From an uncultured Anaerococcus sp. (GTDB lineage: Bacteria > Bacillota > Clostridia > Tissierellales > Peptoniphilaceae), in contig NZ_CALTUX010000002.1 in NCBI RefSeq assembly GCF_943912825.1, positions 1 through 64,000 on the forward strand: a stretch of DNA of 64,000 nt, given 5' to 3'. Shown here piece by piece: positions 8,495 to 15,860 of this stretch. The translations under genes were made by a program, and so were the position numbers. Position 1 is the stretch's first letter; every line of letters starts with the position of its first letter. The notes below the pieces were generated by a model. The model worked only from the letters and a program-made list of their open reading frames with translations. It was not told where the DNA came from and did no database searches.

Positions 8495-11053
8495 ATGAAA
8501 AAAAGAAATCTTGCAAAACTAGCCCTAATCACAGCCCTGTCGACAAGCGTATTTTTAGGCCACTTTAACGGAGCCCTAGCTGCTATAGACGATAGCAAAG
8601 CAGGCATCAAAAATGAAAAAAAAGAAGATGAAATCAAGAAACTAGAACAAGAAATCCAAGAAAAACAAAAAGAATTAGACGTTAAAACAAAAGAAAAGAC
8701 ACAATTAACAGAAGAAATATCAAAGCTTGAAAAGCAATTAAATGATATAAAAAGCAAATTAGATAAAGAAAGCAAGGCTGACCTAGATAAGCTAAATAAG
8801 CTAAAAGAAGAAAAGAAAAATAAGGAAAAGGCCCTAAAAGACCTTGAAGAAAATAAAAAAGCAGCTGAGCTTAAAAAAGAAGAACTTAAAAAGCAAATAG
8901 AAGATAATAAGAAAAAAATCTCTGAAATAAATTCTACTGACAAGAGCCAAGTAGAAAAAGAAATCCAAGAAGCAAATGAATCTAAGAAAACAGCAGAAAA
9001 TGCTAAAGAAGAGTTAGGCAAGAAACTAGTTCAACAAGAAGAATACCACAAAAAATTACAAGCAAAATACCAAAAGGAAAAGTCACTTAGTGATAGGTAT
9101 GAAAAAGATATTAAAAAGCTTGAATCTGACTTAGCTAAAGAGCAAAAAGCCTTAGAAGAAATAGAGAAAGAAATAAGAGCTTTAGAAAAAGAAAATCTAG
9201 ATAATACAGAAAATAAAATAGAACTAGATAAATCTAATAAAACTATAAAAGATACTGGTGATTTAATAGAAACTGCTAATAAAAAAATAAAGGAAAATGA
9301 AGCTAGAATAAGCGAGCTTAGGGCAGAATATCCTTCTTACAATCCAGAAAATGAGAAAAAAATTGAAGAACTAGGAAAAGAATATAATAGAATTCAAAAT
9401 GAGATTACTAATAATGAAAATAAAATAAAAGACCTTAAGGCAAATATCAAAACTCAAGAATCAAACATAGAAAATGCTCAAAAAGAATATGATAAATATA
9501 AAGCAGACTTAGATAACTTAAAAGCAAGAATAGAAGATAAGATTAGAAATGTCCAAGACCTTGAATCTGCAAAAGCAATGGCAGAAGAAGATAAGAATCA
9601 AGACCAAGCCCAAAGGATTGAAGAAGATTTAAAAAATGCAAATGCAGAACTAGAAAATCTTAGAAAAGAGCAAAAAAATCTAGAAAACAAAGCTGACCAA
9701 GTTAATAAACAAATCGCTTATTACAGACAAAGTAAGGATGGTTTTGAGGCTAATATACAAAAAGTAAATGAAGATACTGACAAAAAAGATAAAGAACTTC
9801 AAAAGGTTGGTGGGCAATTAAGAGATCTTGAAGATCAAAGAGCTGAAACAAAACCAGAAGTTATAGAAGAGATTGATAAAAAAGAAAAAGAAAATGCGAG
9901 TTTGAAGAAAACTCTTGTTGGGCTAAATGATATATACAGAGGTGCTGTACAGCAAAAAGAAACATTCGAAAAGAAAATAAAGGAAAATGAAGAAAAAGCC
10001 CAAAGACTAGAAAAAATCAAAAAAGATAAGACTACAAAAGAAGATTCTATAAAAGAAATCACTGCAAAAATTACAGATCATAAAAATACAAAATCTAAAA
10101 ATGATACAAAAGTAAGTGAATCTAAAGAAAAAGAAACTAAGGCTTATGAAGCAATAAAGCAAACAAAGGCTGACATCAAGGCTAAAGAAGCTGCTATCAA
10201 AGGCCATGATGAAAAAATAAATGAAAAAGAAAAACTTCTTAAAGAGATTCAAAATAAAGAAGCTAGTAAAAAACAATTAGAAGCTAAGAATGAAGGCTTA
10301 AATAAATCACTTAAAGAAACAGAAAATGAGCTTTCAAATATTGAGAACAAGAAGAAAAACCTTGATTCTGAGTCTGAAAAGCTAAATGAAAATATTAAGA
10401 CACTTAAGGATAGCTTAGAAAAAAGAGTAGCTCCAGAAATGGCTAAAGACTACAAGGAAATAAAGGACAAACTTGATAAAAAGAAGATTTCCCTAAAACA
10501 AATTCTTGAAGAAATAAAAGAATCTGAAAAGAAATTGAATGAGAAAAAACTTGGCTTGGGAGTATTGAAGGAAAAAAGAAAACAAGAACAAGAGTCTGAA
10601 AAAGAAAATAAAAAACCAGAAAACGAAGGTAAGACTCCAGAAAAGGAGAAAAAGCCAGAAAACGAAGGCAAAGCTCCAGAAAAAGATAAAAAGCCAGAAA
10701 ACGAAGGCAAGGCTCCAGAAAAGGAAAATAAAAAGCCAGAAAACAATCCTAAGACTCCAGAAAAAGAGAATAAAAGAGGTGAAAAAGATTTAAGTAAGGG
10801 ACAAGGCAAAGATTTATATCCTCAAACAGGAGAGGAAGCTTATAAAAAAGAAAGCTTAAAATTAAAAATAGAAAAATTAAAAGAAGCCTACAAAAAATCT
10901 ATTAAGCTCTTAAAAAGAGTGGAAGAATATGTAAAGAATAAAAAAATGCCAGAAGCTAGGAGAAAAGAATTTGAAGTTTTAATAATAAGACAAAAACTCT
11001 TATTAGAAAAAGTTAGGATTCTTATAGAAAAAATGGAGGCTAGGAGCCTATAA
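8495..11053 (+). CDS. Secreted coiled-coil surface protein with proline-rich repeats
   Basis: 852 residues. Signal peptide to about residue 30 (ends NGALAA), then about 650 residues of almost uninterrupted heptad-type coiled coil (K, E, L, N rich). Around residues 700-765 lies a repeat of the unit KPENEGKxPEK (five to six copies), typical of wall-spanning segments. Next comes DLYPQTGEEAYKK, which resembles an LPQTGEE sorting motif, but instead of a membrane segment it is followed by about 70 residues of basic helix ending in EARSL. How it is retained is therefore unclear. AAAGGAG precedes the ATG. Architecture resembles M-like and fibrous surface proteins. Confidence 0.82.
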   Translation: MKKRNLAKLALITALSTSVFLGHFNGALAAIDDSKAGIKNEKKEDEIKKLEQEIQEKQKELDVKTKEKTQLTEEISKLEKQLNDIKSKLDKESKADLDKLNKLKEEKKNKEKALKDLEENKKAAELKKEELKKQIEDNKKKISEINSTDKSQVEKEIQEANESKKTAENAKEELGKKLVQQEEYHKKLQAKYQKEKSLSDRYEKDIKKLESDLAKEQKALEEIEKEIRALEKENLDNTENKIELDKSNKTIKDTGDLIETANKKIKENEARISELRAEYPSYNPENEKKIEELGKEYNRIQNEITNNENKIKDLKANIKTQESNIENAQKEYDKYKADLDNLKARIEDKIRNVQDLESAKAMAEEDKNQDQAQRIEEDLKNANAELENLRKEQKNLENKADQVNKQIAYYRQSKDGFEANIQKVNEDTDKKDKELQKVGGQLRDLEDQRAETKPEVIEEIDKKEKENASLKKTLVGLNDIYRGAVQQKETFEKKIKENEEKAQRLEKIKKDKTTKEDSIKEITAKITDHKNTKSKNDTKVSESKEKETKAYEAIKQTKADIKAKEAAIKGHDEKINEKEKLLKEIQNKEASKKQLEAKNEGLNKSLKETENELSNIENKKKNLDSESEKLNENIKTLKDSLEKRVAPEMAKDYKEIKDKLDKKKISLKQILEEIKESEKKLNEKKLGLGVLKEKRKQEQESEKENKKPENEGKTPEKEKKPENEGKAPEKDKKPENEGKAPEKENKKPENNPKTPEKENKRGEKDLSKGQGKDLYPQTGEEAYKKESLKLKIEKLKEAYKKSIKLLKRVEEYVKNKKMPEARRKEFEVLIIRQKLLLEKVRILIEKMEARSL

Positions 11054-11104
11054 ATTAAAAAATGATGCCGCAGACTAAGATTCTGTGACATCATTTTTTA
11101 ATTT
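11052..11104. terminator. Bidirectional terminator between convergent genes
   Basis: Perfect 16-bp arms, 11052-11067 and 11089-11104, A-rich on the left and T-rich on the right, so it serves the coiled-coil gene (+) and the mnmM operon (-). Confidence 0.85.
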
Positions 11105-11142
11105 AAATAATTTTTCTACAAGCAAATCTTGGGAAAAGGGCT

Positions 11143-11688
11143 TTATTTCTCCCTTTCAATGACCAAGATATAGGGAGGATTCTTGGGCCTGTTGGTGTAT
11201 GAAATTTCTAGGATGGAGTAGGCCTTATTATCTAGGCCCTCTAGGTAGGTCTTTAGGCTCTCGTTTTCTACTTGGCCCGCTGGATGGCCTGGGTAGACTG
11301 TGATTATTATCCTAGATCCAATTTTTAGAAGAGCAAGGGCCTTTTCTAGGCTTGCTATAGTTGTGCTTGCCTTGGTACTTATAGACTTATCTGCTCCTGG
11401 TAGGTATCCTAGATTATAGATTATGAGGTCTACGGGCTCTTTTATATACTTATCGATATGGGCGTGGCTATCTAAGATAAAGGAAAATCTAGGGTTTGAT
11501 CCTATGAGCTCTTTTGTTCTTCTTTCAGCTTCTTCTTGAATATCAAAGGCTATAAGCCTTTCTACCTCGGTATTATCCAGGATAAATTTGCTGTCCTTGC
11601 CTGTGCCTGCGGTCATATCGACTGCTATTTTTATGTCTTTCTTATCCCTTATAAGGTCCTTTACTATATCTACTATTCTTTTTGCCAT
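11143..11688 (-). CDS. mnmM: MnmM (YtqB) family tRNA methyltransferase
   Basis: 181-residue class I SAM-dependent methyltransferase. DMTAGTGKDSKF (near residue 24) is the SAM-binding motif I, IAFDIQEEAERRT motif II, and YNLGYLPGADKSISTKASTT plus VYPGHPAGQVEN are hallmarks of the YtqB/MnmM family, which methylates the wobble uridine side chain (nm5U34 to mnm5U34) in tRNA. The start overlaps the ImmA stop by one base (ATGA arrangement), so it is the third gene of an XRE-ImmA-MnmM operon. Nothing in its own sequence ties it to DNA damage. Confidence 0.88.
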   Translation of the reverse strand: MAKRIVDIVKDLIRDKKDIKIAVDMTAGTGKDSKFILDNTEVERLIAFDIQEEAERRTKELIGSNPRFSFILDSHAHIDKYIKEPVDLIIYNLGYLPGADKSISTKASTTIASLEKALALLKIGSRIIITVYPGHPAGQVENESLKTYLEGLDNKAYSILEISYTNRPKNPPYILVIEREK

Positions 11689-12239
11689 TAGTAGGTCCCC
11701 ATATTTTTGATATCTCTGCCATCAATTGACCTGAAAAAGTCGGCATGGCTTGGATTTCCCTTTCTGATGGGCATGCCCATCCTGTGCATTTCATTGAGTT
11801 TAAATATCATGAGGTTGACATTGACATCATACATGCTTGCTAACTCGTTGTAGGTGTAGCCTTCTTTAACATCTTCTAATAGGCTTTTCTCATCAAGGAG
11901 GAGGTGGGCTGCAAAAATATTTGCCTCAAGCTCCATTTCATTATTTATGTCAAAGATTTGGTATTCTACCATGCCTTCCCTGGCATAGGTTTGGTGGTAG
12001 ATGTCATGGCCTAGCTCATGAGCAAAGACCATGTTTAAAATCCTGTAGTCTACATTTGGGTTGTAGAAGACAAAGCGAGAGTCTTTAATGATTTTGTACA
12101 TGCCTAAAAGCTTGGTATCAGACTTAAAGGCTATGAGGTGGACTCCACGCTCTTTTAGGATTTCTTTTGGATTTCTGCTATCATGTTTTTTGATTAGGTC
12201 AAGGACATCCTCATAGATTTGATCATATGAGTAAGCCAT
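11688..12239 (-). CDS. ImmA/IrrE family metallopeptidase
   Basis: 183 residues. The zinc-protease motif HELGHDIYHQ (around residue 74) and the downstream EANIFAAHLL, which supplies the third ligand, are intact. The family (ImmA of ICEBs1, IrrE/PprI of Deinococcus) cleaves a cognate XRE-type repressor and so releases its target genes. Here the adjacent upstream gene, overlapping by one base, is such an XRE protein, and the divergent gene is a translesion polymerase. That gives a specific prediction: signal-activated cleavage of the XRE protein. The C-terminal 35 residues (NPSHADFFRSIDGRD) are not recognised. Confidence 0.9.
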   Translation of the reverse strand: MAYSYDQIYEDVLDLIKKHDSRNPKEILKERGVHLIAFKSDTKLLGMYKIIKDSRFVFYNPNVDYRILNMVFAHELGHDIYHQTYAREGMVEYQIFDINNEMELEANIFAAHLLLDEKSLLEDVKEGYTYNELASMYDVNVNLMIFKLNEMHRMGMPIRKGNPSHADFFRSIDGRDIKNMGTY

Positions 12240-12637
12240 TATTTTCTGCCGTGTTTTTTGTTCTCTTGCCTGGCTATATAGTAGGCTTCTGAGATGGCAT
12301 CTAGGATGGCTTTTTTGTCTTCTTCTGGGATTTCTCCCCCTGCCATTAGGCCTATTACCCCATCTACAAGCTCTCTTGCTTCCCTGCCAGCCTTTAGGCC
12401 GTAGTTTTCACGGGCTGTTAGGATAAAGTCTTCTTCGTCTGTGACTAGGTAGTCGTGGCTGGTGTCTAGGGCGGCAGCCAAGAGGTCGTAGGTCTTTCTA
12501 TACCTAGGCTTTGATAGGCCAAGCTCATATCTTGAGATTGTCTTTAATGAGACATTTACTTGATCGGCTAGTTCTTGTTGGGTTAGTCTTTTATCTTCTC
12601 TTAGATTTTTTAATTTAGTCGCAAAACTCATATTCAC
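12239..12637 (-). CDS. XRE family transcriptional repressor
   Basis: 132 residues. The N-terminal helix-turn-helix (LKNLREDKRLTQQELADQVNVSLKTISRYELG, around residues 8-40) is canonical for Cro/CI-type regulators. The rest is helical, with no peptidase domain of its own, as expected when a separate ImmA-type protease does the cleavage. First gene of the XRE-ImmA-MnmM operon; a 17-bp palindrome (12646-12662) lies within 10 bp of its ATG, in position to autoregulate. Confidence 0.9.
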   Translation of the reverse strand: MNMSFATKLKNLREDKRLTQQELADQVNVSLKTISRYELGLSKPRYRKTYDLLAAALDTSHDYLVTDEEDFILTARENYGLKAGREARELVDGVIGLMAGGEIPEEDKKAILDAISEAYYIARQENKKHGRK

Positions 12638-12645
12638 TCTCTTTC

Positions 12646-12662
12646 TAGACTTTTAAAGTCTA
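12646..12662. promoter_or_regulatory. Operator-like palindrome at the XRE gene start
   Basis: TAGACTTTTAAAGTCTA, a perfect 17-bp palindrome in the 5' leader of the repressor gene. Its half-site matches the GTCTTA/AGTCTA words repeated at 12696-12752, which suggests the same protein binds all of them. Confidence 0.7.
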
Positions 12663-12679
12663 ATATTTATATTTTTTTC

Positions 12680-12708
12680 TTGACAAGAGTCGCTTATTGT
12701 CTTATAAT
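12680..12708 (+). promoter_or_regulatory. Promoter of the Y-family polymerase gene
   Basis: TTGACA (12680-12685), 17-bp spacer, TATAAT (12703-12708): a full consensus promoter. Two copies of ATTGTCTTA overlap or abut the -10, so a repressor bound there would block it. An unrestrained promoter this strong implies tight repression. Confidence 0.85.
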
Positions 12709-12752
12709 TGTCTTAAGTCATTTATTGTCTTAACTATACATTTAAAGTCTAA
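12696..12752. repeat. Repeated operator-like half-sites
   Basis: ATTGTCTTA occurs three times (12696-12704, 12707-12715, 12724-12732) and a related TTAAAGTCTAA at 12742-12752. Copies overlap the -10 and the start region of the polymerase promoter. Spacings of 11 and 17 bp place the first two on the same DNA face. Confidence 0.7.
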
Positions 12753-12773
12753 GAAAATCAAGAGGAGTTTGAT

Positions 12774-14015
12774 ATGAAAAAAATTATCCTACATTCAGAT
12801 ATGAACGCTTGCTATGCATCTATCGAGGCTAAGCTTAACCCAGCCCTTAAGGGAAAGGCCATGGCTGTGGCTGGCAATCCTAAAAATAGAAATGGAATCA
12901 TCCTTGCCAAAAGCCAAGAGGCCAAGGAGATGGGTGTTAAGACTGGCGAGCCTATTTGGCAGGCCCTTACTAAGTGCAGGGACCTAATCCTCGTCCCTCC
13001 CCAATATGACCAGTATCTTAAGCATTCAAAGATGGCCAAGAAGATTTATTATGATTATACCAACCAGGTCGAATCCTTCGGTCTGGATGAGTGTTTTATA
13101 GATGTGTCTGGCTCAACCAAGCTTTTTGGATCAGGCCTAGATATAGCTAGGGAAATTTCTAGGAGGATGAAGGAAGAAGTCGGCCTTACTGTAAGCATTG
13201 GAGTTTCTTTTTGTAAGATTTTTGCCAAGCTTGGATCAGACATGAAAAAGCCTGATGCCATCACAGTCATTGACCAGGACAATTGGAAAGACCTCGTTTG
13301 GCCACTTGCTGTAGAAGAGATGGTCGGCATAGGTAGGGCCACCAAGGCTAAGCTTAATCGTATTGGAATTTATACTTTAGGAGACCTTGCTCATGCTCCT
13401 TTAAGTCTACTAAAAAACCTGCTTGGGGTAAATGGAGTTTATCTTTGGACTTATGCCAATGGCAGGGATACTCGTCCGGTTGTTGACATCAACCATAAGG
13501 ACATCATAAAAACCATAGGCAACTCCTCCACCTGTAGGAGTGATTTGCTAAATAATGGAGAGGTTAAAAACGTCCTCCAGGAGCTGAGTTTTTCGGTATC
13601 AAGAAGGCTAAGGCAAGCAGGTTTTGAGGCTGGAGGGGTGGAAGTCTTTGTCAGAAATAAGGACCTGTTTTCTCAGACCTTTCAGAAAGAATTACCTTTA
13701 AACACCCAATCATCAATAATCCTAGCCCAAAAGGCATACGAACTTTTTATGGAAAAATACGACTGGGATAGGCCAGTTAGGGCTGTTGGCATAAGGGCCA
13801 TAAGACTTGATAAGGAAGGATCAGGTAGCCAATTAGATATGTTTTTAGATCACGAAAAATATTTTAAAAGTGAATCATGCGATAAGGCCCTTTATGAAAT
13901 AAGAAAAAAATACGGCAAAGAAGCCATAAGTTTTGCCGCCCTCACAAGAGACATTAAACTTCCAAAAGAGTTGAATGAAATAATAACCTTGCCAGCTAGG
14001 CATTTTAATAGTTAG
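12774..14015 (+). CDS. dinB: Y-family translesion DNA polymerase (DinB/Pol IV type)
   Basis: 413 residues. Catalytic acids are present: Asp9 in HSDMNACYASIE and Asp105-Glu106 in SFGLDECFIDVSG. The YxxR-type fingers, helix-hairpin-helix thumb (VGIGRATKAKLNRIGIYTLGDLA) and little-finger domain follow, and QLDMF (353-357) near the C-terminus is a beta-clamp binding motif. The enzyme copies damaged DNA at low fidelity. GAGGAG lies 8 bp before the ATG. Divergent from the XRE-ImmA operon with operator-like repeats between; no LexA-type box seen. A GC-rich repeat cluster follows the stop. Confidence 0.92.
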   Translation: MKKIILHSDMNACYASIEAKLNPALKGKAMAVAGNPKNRNGIILAKSQEAKEMGVKTGEPIWQALTKCRDLILVPPQYDQYLKHSKMAKKIYYDYTNQVESFGLDECFIDVSGSTKLFGSGLDIAREISRRMKEEVGLTVSIGVSFCKIFAKLGSDMKKPDAITVIDQDNWKDLVWPLAVEEMVGIGRATKAKLNRIGIYTLGDLAHAPLSLLKNLLGVNGVYLWTYANGRDTRPVVDINHKDIIKTIGNSSTCRSDLLNNGEVKNVLQELSFSVSRRLRQAGFEAGGVEVFVRNKDLFSQTFQKELPLNTQSSIILAQKAYELFMEKYDWDRPVRAVGIRAIRLDKEGSGSQLDMFLDHEKYFKSESCDKALYEIRKKYGKEAISFAALTRDIKLPKELNEIITLPARHFNS

Positions 14016-14039
14016 AAACTCGCCTCTCCGGCGCGTAGA

Positions 14040-14186
14040 GGAGCCCCGCGGAGCGGTTCGCAGCGAAGCGAGAAAGCCCGTCCGAATGCCGCTTCTTCGA
14101 AGCTCTCCGCGCTCCCGCGCTATCATTCGGCGATAACATGCCAAATCAAGGCATGTTATCGTGGCTCGTGGAGGACCCGTGCGGAG
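14040..14186 (+). repeat. Structured GC-rich repeat, copy B1
   Basis: Same architecture as copy A: P1 CCGAATG (14082-14088)/CATTCGG (14124-14130), P2 GCTTC-TTC-GAAGC (14091-14103), P3 GCGC-TCCC-GCGC (14109-14120), and P4, a perfect 12-bp stem with loop AAATCAA (14131-14161). Relative to A, P3 changes GTGC/GCAC to GCGC/GCGC, and P4 changes three base pairs, every one on both strands. The flank carries the short hairpins CCGC-GGA-GCGG and CGC-AGCGAA-GCG. Confidence 0.85.
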
Positions 14187-14227
14187 CACTCGAGCGAAGC
14201 GAGAAAGCCTGCCCGGCGCGTATCTAT

Positions 14228-14263
14228 GCCTAACCCCATTTGTAAAGCAAATGGTTGGTAGGC
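14228..14263. repeat. Long hairpin between repeat copies B1 and B2
   Basis: CCATTTG-TAAAG-CAAATGG (14236-14254) nested in GCCTA (14228-14232)/TAGGC (14259-14263). It is not found in copies A or C and may be a separate insertion or a spacer structure. Confidence 0.6.
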
Positions 14264-14279
14264 TTGATGCAGTAGCTGA

Positions 14280-14460
14280 GGAGCCCCGCGGAGCGGTTCG
14301 CAGCGAAGCGAGAAAGCCCGTCCGAATGTCGCTTCTTCGAAGCTCTCCATGCTACCCCGCACTATTATTCGGCATAAACAATTTGCCCTAGCGGCCGAGA
14401 GCGACCAAATCAAGGCATATTTACGTGGCTCGTGGAGGACCCATGCAGACCACTCGAGCA
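14280..14460 (+). repeat. Structured GC-rich repeat, copy B2 (partly degenerate)
   Basis: Positions 14281-14340 match 14041-14100 at 59 of 60 bases, a 240-bp tandem duplication. P1 and P2 are kept (P1 with one G-T wobble) and P3 is shortened (TGC/GCA). P4 is disrupted: about 17 extra bases separate its left arm remnant from the AAATCAA loop, while loop and right arm (14405-14425) match copy A more closely than B1. So B2 looks like a chimera or decaying copy. Confidence 0.8.
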
Positions 14461-14467
14461 AAGCGTG

Positions 14468-14499
14468 AAAAAAACTGACCTCTCGGGGCCAGTTTTTTT
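14468..14499. terminator. Terminator between the polymerase/repeat region and gltS
   Basis: AAAAAACTG (left) pairs with CAGTTTTTT (right) with a GC-containing inner stem; bidirectional and overlapping the gltS stop. As after copy A, a terminator directly follows the repeat. Confidence 0.75.
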
Positions 14500-15676
14500 A
14501 TGAGAAGATATTTATAAAAAATGTAATAACTATTGGATTTGTGAGGTTAACCGCAATGGCAAGGACTATAGGGAAGATAAACATGGCCACATCTGCTGGG
14601 CCCTTTTCTTCGATTATAGCCTCCATATTGGCCATGGCATTTGGGGTTTGGCCAAGGCCTACACCGCAATGGCCTGCAACCATGACTGCTGCATCATAGT
14701 CCCTACCGAGGAGGTTGAAGGTAACTAGGCTTGTGTAAAGGCTGATAAAGATGGCTTGGGCAAGCATGATTATGACCATAGGCCCAGCTAGGCTTAGGAT
14801 GGCGCTAAGGTTGAGGTTAATTAGGGCAAGGGATAAAAATAGGTTTAGGGAAATATTGCCCACGGTGTCTATATTTGTCATATTTATCGGTTTTTTTAGG
14901 ATATCGTAGATATTTCTTACGATCAGTCCTCCAAATTGACAGCCCACATAATATGGGAAATTAAGGCCGGTTAGGGCAAGGGCTTTGTTTATAAAAGTCC
15001 CTAAAAGGGCAGCAAGGCCGATTATAATTATGGCTTGGGTTAAGGATTCTTGATTGATAAGAGCAGAGATTTTTTTATTATCAAGCCCTGACTGGGATCC
15101 CTTTGTCTTTAGGTCGTATTTATTAATAAGTCTTTTGGCTGTAGGGCCACCTACAAGAGATCCTGCTAAAAGGCCAAAGGTAGCAGCAGCAACTCCAATT
15201 GATGTAGACCCACTAGCTCCCAAATCTTCCATGATTTTGCCAAAGCTTATGGCAGAGCCGATGCCTCCTGTCATTGATGTTGACCCCATGGCTATGCCGT
15301 GAAGGGGATTTATACCAAGGACTTTAGAAAGGGCGACACCTATAATATTTTGGAGGGGAAGGAGGATAATTATAGCCAGGGCCAGCCTTAGGCCAAGGGA
15401 TCCAGATTTTTTAAGCATGGCAAAGGATGCTGAAAGACCGATGGCTGTGAAAAATATATTCATAAAGAAGTCTTGGAGGATCTTGTCAAATTCAAAATAG
15501 GCAAGGCCAGCCTGACCTAAGATAAAAACTCCAAGGCTAATAATTAGACCACCGATAACAGGTGCCGGTATAAAAAAAGTCCTAAGCCAGGAAATTTTTT
15601 TCTTAAGGCCTATGCCGATAATAAGGGCTATAATAGCAAGGCCTAGACTTTGTAAGATATCTAATTTAATATTCAT
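14498..15676 (-). CDS. gltS: Sodium/glutamate symporter GltS
   Basis: 392 residues, about 10-12 membrane segments. FIPAPVIGGLIISLG (near residue 33), the TAIGLSASF segment, MGSTSMTGGIGSAISFG (near 130) and the inverted-repeat counterpart VAGHCGVGLGQTPNAMANM (near 330) are signatures of the ESS/GltS family, which imports glutamate with Na+. Single gene, convergent to dinB. Its start lies 185 bp from the divergent polysaccharide operon. Confidence 0.93.
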   Translation of the reverse strand: MNIKLDILQSLGLAIIALIIGIGLKKKISWLRTFFIPAPVIGGLIISLGVFILGQAGLAYFEFDKILQDFFMNIFFTAIGLSASFAMLKKSGSLGLRLALAIIILLPLQNIIGVALSKVLGINPLHGIAMGSTSMTGGIGSAISFGKIMEDLGASGSTSIGVAAATFGLLAGSLVGGPTAKRLINKYDLKTKGSQSGLDNKKISALINQESLTQAIIIIGLAALLGTFINKALALTGLNFPYYVGCQFGGLIVRNIYDILKKPINMTNIDTVGNISLNLFLSLALINLNLSAILSLAGPMVIIMLAQAIFISLYTSLVTFNLLGRDYDAAVMVAGHCGVGLGQTPNAMANMEAIIEEKGPADVAMFIFPIVLAIAVNLTNPIVITFFINIFS

Positions 15677-15811
15677 AATAACTCCATTCTTAAATTATTA
15701 AGGATATTATCCTTTTATTTCTCAAAGTATCAATATTTTCTACTCATCTTATATATTAATTTTTATTTAAAATTAAATTAAGCAAAATTCCAATAAAAAA
15801 GCCCCTCCTCC

Positions 15812-15841
15812 TTGCAATCATATGGTCCTTTATAATATAAT
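15812..15841 (+). promoter_or_regulatory. Promoter of the polysaccharide operon
   Basis: TTGCAA (15812-15817), 18-bp spacer, TATAAT (15836-15841), about 20 bp before the ATG. An overlapping second TATAAT starts at 15831. Confidence 0.6.
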
Positions 15842-15860
15842 TAGATAATAGGAGAAGTGT

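Noticed and set aside
11143..12637. Prophage or ICE control region, because ImmA/XRE pairs often belong to mobile elements
   Set aside because: No integrase, recombinase, relaxase or phage genes nearby; the pair is linked to mnmM and dinB, which fits a chromosomal damage response better.
12646..12752. LexA/SOS box in front of dinB
   Set aside because: Neither CGAACRNRYGTTYC-type nor CTGT-N8-ACAG-type LexA sites are present; the repeated word is GTCTTA.
13875..14461. Open frames across the repeat cluster after dinB
   Set aside because: Same reason; the minus-strand frames run into the dinB coding region and repeat low-complexity text.
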